A DNA stretch of 57,840 nucleotides from Flavobacteriales bacterium (lineage in GTDB: Bacteria; Bacteroidota; Bacteroidia; Flavobacteriales; UBA7312). The stretch lies in contig JADHMO010000010.1 of NCBI GenBank assembly GCA_016779995.1, positions 1-57,840 of the forward strand, read 5' to 3'. This document shows, piece after piece, positions 35,740-45,853 of this stretch; the stretch's first letter is position 1; the number at the start of each line of letters is the position of its first letter. The translations under genes were made by a program, and so were the position numbers. The notes below the pieces were generated by a model. That model had not been told where the DNA came from and made no database searches. It saw only the letters and a program-made list of their open reading frames with translations.

Positions 35740-37495
35740 GTTAAAATCCACTACATTTTTTCTGATTTGCAGCTTTTTTAGTGTACAGCTTTTTGCTCAA
35801 TGTGTGCCCGATGAAAGTTTTGTTCCAATAGGTGCTAATTATGGTTTATCACCAGATACATTAGCTACGGCTTATGTTAATCAAAGTTATAACCAAGACT
35901 TAACTTTTGTTTTACCTCTTGACACTTTAGTTGAAATAGAAGGTTTTGGCGAAAACCTAATTGCTTTTGAAGATTATCACATCACTTCTATATCCTTGCC
36001 AATAGGTTTGTCATGGGAATGCAACAATTCTCAGAATAATTGCCATTATGACCCTACAATCAGTCAGTACGGTTGCGTTAATCTTTACGGCGTACCATTG
36101 GAATATGGTGAATTTAATGTTGACGTTAATGTTGTGGCAACTCACGAATTGTCTTGGGCGGTAGGCACTGAGGAAATCAGTTTCAGTTTACCTTTAACCA
36201 TTCTTCCCAATATTTCTGCCAATAGTGGTTTTGCTATGACTAACTTTTCAGGTTGTGCGCCCCTCACCGTTGATTTCATCAATAATAACCCAGACCTAGC
36301 TGCCTATTCGTGGGATTTTGGCAATGGTAACGTATCCAATTTAGAAAATCCAAGTTCGCAATTGTACACAGAGCCGGGTGTTTATGAAGTGCATTATACG
36401 GCTCATTCTTCAATCGAACCTTTCTATTTCTTAACTTCTATACAAGTCAGTAATGCTTCAGGATGGGGGCAAGATGCTGAGGACGTTTTTGGCGATCCAG
36501 ACCCATATTTTTATCTGTTTGATGAAGAAGGTAATCAGATTTATTCTTCTAGTGTTCAGGTCGATAATTCTTTTCCCGTTTCATGGGATTTAGACAATAT
36601 ACTATTAACTAATCAAAGCTATTCTGTACAAGTCTGGGATCAAGATGGTGTCTTTACGGGTGATGATAATCTGGGATCTGTTAGTTTTGATGGATACTCC
36701 AGTTCTTCAACCTTAACCAATGGCGATTTGGTGGTGGAATATACTATTTTGGAAGTTCAGCCAACGCCATTTGCTGATGTTGTCGATACTATATATGTCT
36801 ATGATTCTCCAAATCAGCCTAGCTTTTCTTATGATGAAGAAAATGTTATTCTTTCTTTAGATTCGGACTCATTAGATGTGAGTTATCAATGGTATTATAT
36901 CAATAGTCCTATTCCAAACGCTAATAATACCACTCACATTCCTAGCAACTCTGGATTTTATTATGTCTTAGCGACTAATGATTTTGGTTGTTCTACTCCT
37001 TCACAAGATGAAATTATTGTGGTTTGTGATGATTTTGCTCCTGAGCTAGAATTGAATTCGGATACTATAAGTTATATGCAGTCTTCCATCTTCGAATACC
37101 AATGGTTTTATGAAGGGGAACAGATGTTAGATCAAAGCTCGTCATATATCATTGCCGAGCAAGAAGGCACTTATAGTTTGCTTTTGCTTGATCAGTGGGG
37201 CTGTAAATACAATTCTAATGAAGTGTTTTTTAGTCTGGCATCTCTTTATGATTATAATCTAAATAAGCTATCAGTTTTTCCTAATCCAGCTTCCAATTAT
37301 TTAGATGTTAAAATTGATGATGAGCAGTCATTTTACCTCTTAGAGTTATTCGATATGCAAGGTCGAAAAGTACTCAGTCAGCAATTATGGGACGTCAAAA
37401 ATCGTCTTGACATACAACATTTAGAAAGAGGTACTTATATGTTAAAGGCGTATTCTAAAGGACAGCAATTAACAAAGCGTATCGTTCTGAATTAA
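35738..37495 (+). CDS. T9SS-secreted protein with PKD and C2-like domains
   Basis: The 585-residue protein starts with a signal peptide (MLKSTTFFLICSFFSVQLFAQ). A central PKD domain (about 165-235) has the motif YSWDFGNG and EPGVYEVHYT. A C2-like segment follows (about 240-330): DPDPYFYLFDEEGN...YSVQVWDQDGVFTGDDNLG, with the acidic loops that usually bind calcium. The C-terminal 80 residues are a T9SS type A sorting domain: LSVFPNPASNYLDVKI, MQGRKVLSQQ, LERGTYMLKAYSKG. So the protein is exported across the outer membrane and probably adhesive; I see no enzyme domain. Its start lies in the hairpin at 35702-35739. Its stop overlaps the convergent gene by 4 nt. Confidence 0.88.
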   Translation: MLKSTTFFLICSFFSVQLFAQCVPDESFVPIGANYGLSPDTLATAYVNQSYNQDLTFVLPLDTLVEIEGFGENLIAFEDYHITSISLPIGLSWECNNSQNNCHYDPTISQYGCVNLYGVPLEYGEFNVDVNVVATHELSWAVGTEEISFSLPLTILPNISANSGFAMTNFSGCAPLTVDFINNNPDLAAYSWDFGNGNVSNLENPSSQLYTEPGVYEVHYTAHSSIEPFYFLTSIQVSNASGWGQDAEDVFGDPDPYFYLFDEEGNQIYSSSVQVDNSFPVSWDLDNILLTNQSYSVQVWDQDGVFTGDDNLGSVSFDGYSSSSTLTNGDLVVEYTILEVQPTPFADVVDTIYVYDSPNQPSFSYDEENVILSLDSDSLDVSYQWYYINSPIPNANNTTHIPSNSGFYYVLATNDFGCSTPSQDEIIVVCDDFAPELELNSDTISYMQSSIFEYQWFYEGEQMLDQSSSYIIAEQEGTYSLLLLDQWGCKYNSNEVFFSLASLYDYNLNKLSVFPNPASNYLDVKIDDEQSFYLLELFDMQGRKVLSQQLWDVKNRLDIQHLERGTYMLKAYSKGQQLTKRIVLN

Positions 37496-37902
37496 TTGGA
37501 CACATATATATATGTGCCGTCAAAACTGGTGTTGTATTGTTTTAATGGAAGTAGAGCAGGACCGCTAAAAGGAGTGCCGTCATCAAGCAAAAAATTGGAA
37601 TTGCAACAGCTATCTGTCAAAAAACTTGGATTTATTTCATTATTTAACTGAACTACCTCGCAATCATTCGAAGGTCTGTATGAACACGCCCTTTCATAAG
37701 CGACATACTCATTACTGTTTTTATGATAAATTATGATTCCTCTTATGCCATAAATCTCTTGAGTATAAATGGCACTACCTACACCGCCTAATTCGGATGC
37801 TTGTATTCTAAAGCTGACTGGCACATTAGGTATAGTATTCTCATCTTTTACGCATGATGAGGCTATAGAAATCAATAAAAATAATGTAAAATATTTGTTC
37901 AC
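37492..37902 (-). CDS. Lipoprotein with a degenerate Rieske-like fold
   Basis: The 136-residue protein has a lipobox (ISIASSC, Cys at about residue 17). Its C-terminal part follows the layout of small Rieske proteins: YVAYERACSYRP, then TDSCCNSNFLLDDGTPFSGPALLPLKQY and DGTYIYVSN. A Rieske centre needs C-x-H and C-x-x-H. Here the first site has Cys-Ser-Tyr and the second Cys-Cys-Asn-Ser, so both His ligands are absent. It is unlikely to hold a Rieske cluster, though an alternative Cys-based metal site is possible. It converges on the T9SS gene, with a 4-nt stop overlap. Confidence 0.7.
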   Translation of the reverse strand: MNKYFTLFLLISIASSCVKDENTIPNVPVSFRIQASELGGVGSAIYTQEIYGIRGIIIYHKNSNEYVAYERACSYRPSNDCEVVQLNNEINPSFLTDSCCNSNFLLDDGTPFSGPALLPLKQYNTSFDGTYIYVSN

Positions 37903-38028
37903 TAAAAGGGTGTTAAATTCATAATGTAAGTTTACAAATTTTTTGAGTTAACTTTTAGATAATCTTTATTTAATGTATATATTTACAGACTTTTGTTAAG
38001 CAGAATATGAATAGAATTTTATAAAACT

Positions 38029-41000
38029 ATGTTCAATAAATTATACTTGCTTCTAGTGGGCTTGATTTTTACTAGCTCATCTATCTTCGCTCAGTCGGGC
38101 TCTTTAGAAGGAAAAATTACTGATAAAAATACTGGAGAAACGGTACCCTTTGCCAATGTTGTTGCCAAAAGAAATGGCAACCAAGTTGCAGGTGTTACTA
38201 CTGATTTTGATGGTAATTATACCATTAAGCCTCTTGATCCTGGTACTTACGACCTAATCGTATCTTTTGTGGGATATGGTCAAGTGACTCTAGAGGGGAT
38301 TGTGGTTTCTTCCAACAAAATAACATTTAGAGATGTTCAATTATCTGAGGGTATTGATATTGAAGAAGTAGTTATTAAAGATGAAAAACCACTTTTAGAT
38401 CCCGATAACTTGGGAGGTAAAACGGTAACTAGTGAAGAAATTCGTTCTATGCCTACTCGAAGTGTGACTTCTGTTGCCGCTACGGCAGCTGGTGTTTACC
38501 AATCTGATGAAGGTTCTTCTGTTAATGTTAGGGGTTCTCGTTCAGAAGCAACAGACTATTATGTCGATGGTGTTAAGGTAAGAGGAAGTTTAGCTTTACC
38601 ACAAAGTGCCATTGAGCAAATTACGGTTATGTCAAGTGGTCTATCTGCTATGTATGGTGATGCTACAGGTGGTATAATTAGTGTAACGTCAAAAGGTCCA
38701 TCAAACCAATTGTACGGTGGTGCTGAAGTTGTTTCTTCTCACATGTTTGACGATTATAATTATGGTCTTCTCGGTTTTGGTTTGTCAGGACCAATCTATA
38801 AAGAAATTAAGGAAGACGGTTCTAAAGGTAGAGCTATCTTAGGTTACTTCTTAGCTGGTGAATTTAGAAACATCGACGATGCTAGTCCTTCAGCAGTAGG
38901 GGTTTGGAAAATAAAAGACGATAAACTAGAGGAGTTGAAAGAAAATCTTTTTGTTGCTGTACCTAATCAACAATCTTCTTCCATTGGTTTATTGAGTAAC
39001 GCTACTTTTTTAAGAGCCGATGATTTTGAAAATGTTCAAGCGAAAATGAATACTAACTCTAGTGGATTCAATTTATCTGCTAAATTAGACTTCAAGCCAA
39101 CACTCAAAACAAATCTAACTTTAGGAGGTGCAGTAAGTCATTCCGTTGATCATCCATTTGTTTACACTTATTCTTTACTGAATTGGCAAAATAATTCTGA
39201 AGAAGAAAGAAACACTTGGAGAACATACGCTAGATTTACGCAACGTTTTGGTGCTCAAGAAGGTGATGAGGAGTCTGCTTCTAATATCAAAAATGCTTAC
39301 TACAATATTACTGTAGATTATACTAGAAATGATTTTGAAAGAAGAAATCCAAATCATGGACAAGACTTATTTAGATATGGTCACGTGGGTAAATTCAATA
39401 CTTATAAAGATAGATTCTACACCTTTGGAGAAGATACTGCAAGTGGTGTAAATGGATTTATTCATAGAGGCTTTATTGATACCTTAATGACTTTTGATGG
39501 TAGCAATTCATCTAATCCTGATTTAGCAGCTTATACTCAACAATACTATGATATGTTTAGTGAAAACGAATTGCAAAGTTTGTCTTTCGGAGGTAATGGT
39601 AATAGAGGAGTAATAAGAACAGCTAATGATTTAGGAGAACTAGGACTTCTTAACGGTCAAGGCCCTAGAAATGTATATTCTTTATACTATAACTATGGCG
39701 ATCAGTACGGTTCTTATGGAAAACAACAAGCAGAACAATTCTCTATACGGGCAAATGGTTCGGCCGATATAAAGGACCACGCTATTCAATTTGGATTTGA
39801 ATATGAGAAAAGAACGGATAGAAGCTGGTTTGTTGCTCCAAACTCACTCTGGGGTCTGGCTAGACAATTAACCAATTTCCATATTTTAGAATTAGACTTA
39901 GCCAACCCACAATTCAATGCTTTGGGTACCTACGACCAAGTGTACTACAATCGTTTAGTTAATACGAATGCTCAATCTCGTTTTGATGCTAGTTTGAGGG
40001 AAAAATACAACATAGCACCTGATGAGTTTATCGATATAGATTCGTATGACCCTGATCAATTATCTATAGACATGTTTAGTGCCGATGAGCTAAACGAAAA
40101 TGGCTTAGTATCTTATTATGGTTATGACTATAAAGGTGATGAATTGAATTCTGCCGCATCTATTGAAGATTTCTTTTCTGAAAAAAATGACAAGGAAGAT
40201 TTCACAAGAAACATAGGTGCTTTCGAACCTATCTATACTGCTGGTTATATACAAGACAAATTTGCTTTTGATGATTTAATTTTCAGTATCGGTTTACGTG
40301 TAGATCGTTATGACGCTAACCAATCTGTTTTAGCTGATGAATATTGCTTGTATGATACTTATACTGCTAGTTCAAATGTACCATTACTTAGTGGGGATTA
40401 TACAAGACCAGCAGGTATTGGTGATGACTATGTAGTTTATGTCAATGATCTAGATAATCCTACTGAGGTAGTTGGTTATCGTAACGGTCAAGATTGGTTT
40501 GATGAGAATGGAGAGGCTATTACTGACCCAAAAATACTGGCTCAAGCTTCAACAACAGGTCAGATTACACCATATCTTGTAAATTCTGAAGATAGTATAC
40601 CTGTCTTTAAAGATTTCGAGCCTCAAACTGATTTTTCACCAAGGATTTCCTTTTCTTTTCCTATTTCTGATGAGGCGCAATTCTTTGCTCACTACGATGT
40701 CTTGACACAAAGACCTCCAACAGGAAATAGGTTAAACCCTATCAGTTACTTATATTTAGCAGAAACGGTAAATGCATTTGTTAACAACCCTAACTTGAAA
40801 TCTGAAAAGACAGTTGACTTTGAATTAGGATTTGCTCAAACCCTGAATTTAAATTCATCATTAACACTATCTGCATTTTACAGAGAGTTAAGAGACATGA
40901 TTCAAGTGGTTAAGACCAATTACTCTTATCCAGTTTCATACTTGACTTACGGAAACATTGACTTTAGTACGGTAAAAGGTTTTTCTGCTTTGTATGAAAT

Positions 41001-41691
41001 GAGAAGAAGTGGAAACGTATCTATGTCTGCTAACTATACCTTGCAATTTGCAAACGGTACAGGTTCTTCATCATCTTCAGCTTTGAGCTTAGTAAATACG
41101 GGACAACCAAACTTAAGAACAACTATTCCTTTAAGCTATGACCAAAGACATGCTTTCAATTTAAGTATGGACTACAGATTTGATAGTGGTAAAGATTATA
41201 ATGGACCAGTTTGGTTCAACAAGCAAGTATTGGCTAACGCTGGTGCTAACTTTATCATCATTGCTGGTTCGGGTACCCCTTATTCTAGACAATCTAATAT
41301 TACACAAGATGGGGCTTTTGGAATAAACCAACGATCAACTTTAGATGGAAGTTTGAATGGTTCACGTAATCCATGGACAGTTAGAATTAACACAAAAATC
41401 AACAAAAGATTCTCCCTTGATGTCGGTCAATTGGATAATAAAAAGAAATTAGGGTTCAACGTTTACTTACAGGTACAAAACCTTTTGAATACAAAGAATG
41501 TTAGATCGGTTTACCGTGCAACAGGAAACCCTGATGATGATGGTTACCTATCTGATGCTTCAGCTCAGACAGATATTAACGCTCAGAATGACCCACAGTC
41601 ATTTAGAGATATGTATATGATGAAGATTAACAACCCATCGAATTACAGCTTGCCAAGAATGGCACGTTTAGGAATAGAAATTAACTTTTAG
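38029..41691 (+). CDS. Large TonB-dependent receptor with CarboxypepD_reg-like domain
   Basis: The 1220-residue receptor has a signal peptide (ends SSIFAQ), a carboxypeptidase-regulatory-like beta-sandwich (about 24-112: GSLEGKITDKNTGETVPFANV...TTDFDGNYTIKPLDPGTYDL), a plug domain (about 120-230: VNVRGSRSEATDYYVDGVKV, ASAMYGDATGG-like LSAMYGDATGG) and a very large barrel ending MARLGIEINF. It is 450-500 residues longer than simple siderophore receptors. It is the first of three co-directional genes with gaps of 21 and 19 nt. The partners (a 1373-residue secreted protein and a PorV/PorQ-like protein) suggest a dedicated system, not ordinary nutrient uptake. Confidence 0.92.
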   Translation: MFNKLYLLLVGLIFTSSSIFAQSGSLEGKITDKNTGETVPFANVVAKRNGNQVAGVTTDFDGNYTIKPLDPGTYDLIVSFVGYGQVTLEGIVVSSNKITFRDVQLSEGIDIEEVVIKDEKPLLDPDNLGGKTVTSEEIRSMPTRSVTSVAATAAGVYQSDEGSSVNVRGSRSEATDYYVDGVKVRGSLALPQSAIEQITVMSSGLSAMYGDATGGIISVTSKGPSNQLYGGAEVVSSHMFDDYNYGLLGFGLSGPIYKEIKEDGSKGRAILGYFLAGEFRNIDDASPSAVGVWKIKDDKLEELKENLFVAVPNQQSSSIGLLSNATFLRADDFENVQAKMNTNSSGFNLSAKLDFKPTLKTNLTLGGAVSHSVDHPFVYTYSLLNWQNNSEEERNTWRTYARFTQRFGAQEGDEESASNIKNAYYNITVDYTRNDFERRNPNHGQDLFRYGHVGKFNTYKDRFYTFGEDTASGVNGFIHRGFIDTLMTFDGSNSSNPDLAAYTQQYYDMFSENELQSLSFGGNGNRGVIRTANDLGELGLLNGQGPRNVYSLYYNYGDQYGSYGKQQAEQFSIRANGSADIKDHAIQFGFEYEKRTDRSWFVAPNSLWGLARQLTNFHILELDLANPQFNALGTYDQVYYNRLVNTNAQSRFDASLREKYNIAPDEFIDIDSYDPDQLSIDMFSADELNENGLVSYYGYDYKGDELNSAASIEDFFSEKNDKEDFTRNIGAFEPIYTAGYIQDKFAFDDLIFSIGLRVDRYDANQSVLADEYCLYDTYTASSNVPLLSGDYTRPAGIGDDYVVYVNDLDNPTEVVGYRNGQDWFDENGEAITDPKILAQASTTGQITPYLVNSEDSIPVFKDFEPQTDFSPRISFSFPISDEAQFFAHYDVLTQRPPTGNRLNPISYLYLAETVNAFVNNPNLKSEKTVDFELGFAQTLNLNSSLTLSAFYRELRDMIQVVKTNYSYPVSYLTYGNIDFSTVKGFSALYEMRRSGNVSMSANYTLQFANGTGSSSSSALSLVNTGQPNLRTTIPLSYDQRHAFNLSMDYRFDSGKDYNGPVWFNKQVLANAGANFIIIAGSGTPYSRQSNITQDGAFGINQRSTLDGSLNGSRNPWTVRINTKINKRFSLDVGQLDNKKKLGFNVYLQVQNLLNTKNVRSVYRATGNPDDDGYLSDASAQTDINAQNDPQSFRDMYMMKINNPSNYSLPRMARLGIEINF

Positions 41692-41712
41692 TCTAAGATA
41701 AATAGTATAGAC

Positions 41713-44700
41713 ATGAACAAAATAGTATTAGTCGTTATAGCAAGTATATCTTCTTTAACAATACTCGCTAAAGAAAATGTAGGAACTTCGAGTTCTGATT
41801 CTCAGACAAGCTTGGCTAGGGTGGCAGCAGATTGTACACCTTCACAAGCTATGACGGATTTGAATATCAACAACGTTAGGACTACCATTATGGGTGGTGG
41901 TGATATGTGGTGGAACTTGAGTGATGCTAGATATGAAATTCCTAAAAATAGTAACAAACATTCCATGTTTGCTGGCGCTTTATGGATTGCTGGTATTGAT
42001 GCTGGTGAGCAATTAAAGGCAGCAGCCATGACTTATCGACAGTCAGGAAATGACTTTTGGACTGGACCCCTTGATGAAAATGGTGATATCAGTGCAGAGA
42101 CCTGTGAGAATTACGACAAACATTTTAGTATTACTCGTCAAGAAGTGGATGAATTCATTGCTTGGTTCAATGACAATTCTGCTTATCCTGATTATACAAT
42201 ACCTAATAGTATTGTCAATTGGCCTGGAAATGGTATCGATGGTGATTACCAGTTTTTAGCTCCTTACTATGATGCTAATGATGATGGTGAATACAACCCT
42301 AATGATGGAGATTATCCTAAATATGATATTGATGGTGACTTAGATTGTAATGAAGATGACCTTATTTATGGTGACCAAACTTTATATTGGGTATTCAATG
42401 ATAAAGGAAATATACACTCCGAAACAAGTGCTGATCCTATTGGTTTAGAAATTCGTGCTCAAGCCTTTGCTTTTGCTACTAATGATGAAATCAATAACAT
42501 GACATTCTACAACTATAAAATTATCAACAAAGCAACCATTCAATTAAACGATGCTTATTTTGGTCAGTGGGTTGACCCCGATTTAGGAAAGTATGATGAT
42601 GATTATGTAGGTTGTGATGTAGCTCGTGGTTTTGGATATTGCTACAACGGTGACGATAACGATGAAGGAGCTACTGGTTATGGAACAACTCCTCCTGCTA
42701 TTGGTGTGGATTTCTTCCAAGGTCCATTAGCAGATCCTGATGATGGTATTGATAACGATAGAGATAGTATCATTGATGAGCCAGGAGAGCAAGCAATTAT
42801 GTCTCGCTTTGTATATTATAACAATGACTTTACAGTAACCGGTAACCCTGAAAATGGTCAGCACGTTTATAACTATTTATTAGGTAAATGGAAAGACGGA
42901 TTGGATATTACTTATGGTGGTACAGGTCGTGGTGGTTCTACGCTTGCCAAATTTATGTTCCCGGGTGATACAGACCCTTATGGATGGGGTACAGACGGAC
43001 TAATTACTTCAGACGACTGGGACGAGCCAGAAGGATGGACAGAAAAGAATTCTGGTAATGACCCTGCTGACAGACGTTTTGTACAATCTGCAGGACCTTT
43101 TACACTAGAGCCTGGTGCGGTTAATAGAATTACTACTGGTGTAGTTTGGGCAAGAGCTACAGCAGGTGATAACTTAGCGTCTGTTGAGTTAATTCGTTTA
43201 GCCGATGATAAAGCACAAGCCTTATTTGATAACTGTTTCCAAGTATTAAATGGTCCTGATGCTCCAGATGTTAGAGTTATTGAATTAGACCAAGAATTGG
43301 TATTAAACTTATCAAATGGCCCAACTTCTAATAACTTCTTAGAACAATACATAGAGTTTGACCCACTAATTATTTCACCTCCAGGTCAAGATTGGGATCC
43401 ATATTTTAGATTCCAAGGCTATCAACTGTATCAGTTAGCTTCTGTTTCTGTTAGTGTGACGGATTTAGACAACCCTGATTTAGCTCGTCTTGTATATCAA
43501 TGTGATTTAGAAGATACAGTTGAGAATTTGATTAATTACAATTTTGATGTTTCTATTGGGGCAAATGTACCATCTCTTGAAGTGGCAGCGTCCAATCAAG
43601 GCATTCAACATTCTGTTTCTATAACTGAGGATCAATTCGCCTTACAGAACAAAAAATTGGTTAATAATCAAGCGTATTACTTTATGTCTGTTGCCTACGG
43701 ATATAATAAGTATAAAGATTACGACCCAACTAATCCAGATAAACTTGATGGTCAGCAAAAACCATACAAAGCAGGTCGTAAAAACATTAAGGTTTATACT
43801 GGTATTCCTCACAAACCGTTTACAACAGTCTATAATGCAGAAGTTGGTGACGGTGTAGAGATTAAGAAAATTTACGGTGCTGGTAACGGTGGCTTTGCAC
43901 TTGCTCTTACTGAAGAAACAGAAAGCGAAATACTAACTTCAGCTAATCACGAATCTGAAGAACCTGTTTATCAAGCAAACTTAGGACCTGTTGATATTCA
44001 AGTGATAGATCCGAGACACCTTACTCAGTCTGAGTTTGCACTCAAGATGTATGGAGAGGTTTATAATGCTTCTTCTTCTGACCCAAGACACATTGTTTTA
44101 GACCAGAATGTAAGTAAATGGGAATTAGTGAATTTGAATACCAATGAGAGTTACGTTTCCGACGCAACTATTGGTGATGGTAATCAGCAGTTATTCAACG
44201 AATTTGGTTTTTCTATTGAAGTCAATCAAGAAAACCCTCCTGCTTGGGATTACGTATCCAATTCTGCTAATTACGATGAGAGCAACCGTTTAATTTCATC
44301 TTCTATAGAGTTTAGTGATGATTACAATCCTTGGTTAGGTGGCGTTAGAGATGTCGATGAGGAAGACGGAGAAACATCAGTCAATAACACCTACCTCTGG
44401 GGTAGAAACTGGATACGTGCTGGTTCATATTCGGCTGCTGCAAATACTGTATTTAACGATATTGACGGTGATCCTGATGGTGTATTCGAAGATGTTGTTA
44501 ATGGTACTTGGGGACCTTACAGATTAGTCTCCCCATACATTGATGGTCCTGGTTATTCTATTAACACAAACTTCAGCGGAGATTATAGTTTCCCTCAATC
44601 ACAATTAGGGAATAGAATGAGGAACCTACAAAGTGTCAAGGTTGTTATTACAAATGACAAGTCCAAGTGGTCAAGATGTGTAGTCTTAGAATCACAAGAC

Positions 44701-45834
44701 AATCCAGCCTTTGCAAAAGGCGGTGTTGCTAAACTTGATCCACGTTCTGATGAGTCCGTTGATAAAGATGGTAACCCTGATGGTACAGGAACTGGTATGG
44801 GTTGGTTCCCAGGTTATGCTATTAACAAGGAGACGGGTGAGCGTTTAAATATTATGTTTGCTGAGGACTCTTGGCTGAGTTCCGATAACGGTGACGATAT
44901 GTTATGGAACCCATCAACTCGAGTTCAAACTCAAATACCTACTTGGGCAAATGGAAGTTATTATTTAGGTGGTAAGCACTTTATCTATGTACATTCCTCA
45001 AAATACGATAGATGTGCACAAGCTATGATAGATTTAGAGTCAGCTACTTCTAAGTTAAGTTTCTTTAGAGAAATGATGTGGACATCTGTTCCATTATTAA
45101 AGGAAGGTTATGATTTATTATCCTCTGACGTAACTATTAATATTGATGTATCTAGAGAGTATAGAGAAATGGTTGAAGTAGATGACACAGAGTTTACAGA
45201 AAATATTTCTATCACGACTACACCTACTCCATTAAAAGAATTCTTAAATAACTACGATAGATTGTATGCCTATGAGATTACTTCAATTTCTGCGACTGAC
45301 TCTGTTAAGGTTAATGATGATTGGAGACAAGCCAACAGTTTAGGTGATATGTATTACGTAGATAAAGTGAGTGGAGGAACTCAAAGCTCTCCAGTAAATA
45401 TGACCGTTTCTTACAAGAAAGTTAATTATCCAAATTACCGTTTTTCTACAGAAGGGATAGCACCTACAGTAATGACTGAAGCAAGTCAAGTAGATTCGGT
45501 TATGGATTTAATTAATGTTGTACCTAACCCATACTATGCTTATTCTACTTATGAAGGTGTAGAAAATGGAGGTCAATTAGATACTAGAGTAAGAATTACT
45601 AACCTGCCGGATGAATGTGTTATTTCTATATACACCATCAACGGTTCGTTAATCAAACAACTGAATAAAGATAGTGAAGGTTCTGCATCAATCGATTGGG
45701 ACTTAAAAAATCAAAAAGGTATTCCTATTGCTAGTGGAGCATATATTATAAATGTTAGTGTTCCTAGTATAGGTAAAGAAAGAAATTTAAAATGGTTCGG
45801 TGTGTTACGTCCAATTGACTTAGACACCTTTTAA
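41713..45834 (+). CDS. Giant secreted protein with a FlgD/T9SS-like C-terminal domain
   Basis: The function is unknown. The 1373-residue protein has a signal peptide (MNKIVLVVIASISSLTILA). The N-terminal half begins with MTDLNINNVRTTIMGGGDMWW and ...KHSMFAGALWIAGIDAG, and contains acidic, calcium-site-like runs such as NGDDNDEG, DDGIDNDRDSIIDEPGEQ and DANDDGEYNPNDGD. The C-terminal 105 residues form a FlgD/T9SS-type beta-sandwich: VVPNPYYAYSTYE, VISIYTINGSLIKQL, IDWDLKNQKGIPIASGAYIINV and the end LKWFGVLRPIDLDTF. This terminus recurs in my memory of homologues that follow TonB receptors. It lies between the receptor (21-nt gap) and the PorV-like gene (19-nt gap). Confidence 0.88.
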   Translation: MNKIVLVVIASISSLTILAKENVGTSSSDSQTSLARVAADCTPSQAMTDLNINNVRTTIMGGGDMWWNLSDARYEIPKNSNKHSMFAGALWIAGIDAGEQLKAAAMTYRQSGNDFWTGPLDENGDISAETCENYDKHFSITRQEVDEFIAWFNDNSAYPDYTIPNSIVNWPGNGIDGDYQFLAPYYDANDDGEYNPNDGDYPKYDIDGDLDCNEDDLIYGDQTLYWVFNDKGNIHSETSADPIGLEIRAQAFAFATNDEINNMTFYNYKIINKATIQLNDAYFGQWVDPDLGKYDDDYVGCDVARGFGYCYNGDDNDEGATGYGTTPPAIGVDFFQGPLADPDDGIDNDRDSIIDEPGEQAIMSRFVYYNNDFTVTGNPENGQHVYNYLLGKWKDGLDITYGGTGRGGSTLAKFMFPGDTDPYGWGTDGLITSDDWDEPEGWTEKNSGNDPADRRFVQSAGPFTLEPGAVNRITTGVVWARATAGDNLASVELIRLADDKAQALFDNCFQVLNGPDAPDVRVIELDQELVLNLSNGPTSNNFLEQYIEFDPLIISPPGQDWDPYFRFQGYQLYQLASVSVSVTDLDNPDLARLVYQCDLEDTVENLINYNFDVSIGANVPSLEVAASNQGIQHSVSITEDQFALQNKKLVNNQAYYFMSVAYGYNKYKDYDPTNPDKLDGQQKPYKAGRKNIKVYTGIPHKPFTTVYNAEVGDGVEIKKIYGAGNGGFALALTEETESEILTSANHESEEPVYQANLGPVDIQVIDPRHLTQSEFALKMYGEVYNASSSDPRHIVLDQNVSKWELVNLNTNESYVSDATIGDGNQQLFNEFGFSIEVNQENPPAWDYVSNSANYDESNRLISSSIEFSDDYNPWLGGVRDVDEEDGETSVNNTYLWGRNWIRAGSYSAAANTVFNDIDGDPDGVFEDVVNGTWGPYRLVSPYIDGPGYSINTNFSGDYSFPQSQLGNRMRNLQSVKVVITNDKSKWSRCVVLESQDNPAFAKGGVAKLDPRSDESVDKDGNPDGTGTGMGWFPGYAINKETGERLNIMFAEDSWLSSDNGDDMLWNPSTRVQTQIPTWANGSYYLGGKHFIYVHSSKYDRCAQAMIDLESATSKLSFFREMMWTSVPLLKEGYDLLSSDVTINIDVSREYREMVEVDDTEFTENISITTTPTPLKEFLNNYDRLYAYEITSISATDSVKVNDDWRQANSLGDMYYVDKVSGGTQSSPVNMTVSYKKVNYPNYRFSTEGIAPTVMTEASQVDSVMDLINVVPNPYYAYSTYEGVENGGQLDTRVRITNLPDECVISIYTINGSLIKQLNKDSEGSASIDWDLKNQKGIPIASGAYIINVSVPSIGKERNLKWFGVLRPIDLDTF

Positions 45835-45853
45835 TATTTAATTGTAATTAGAA

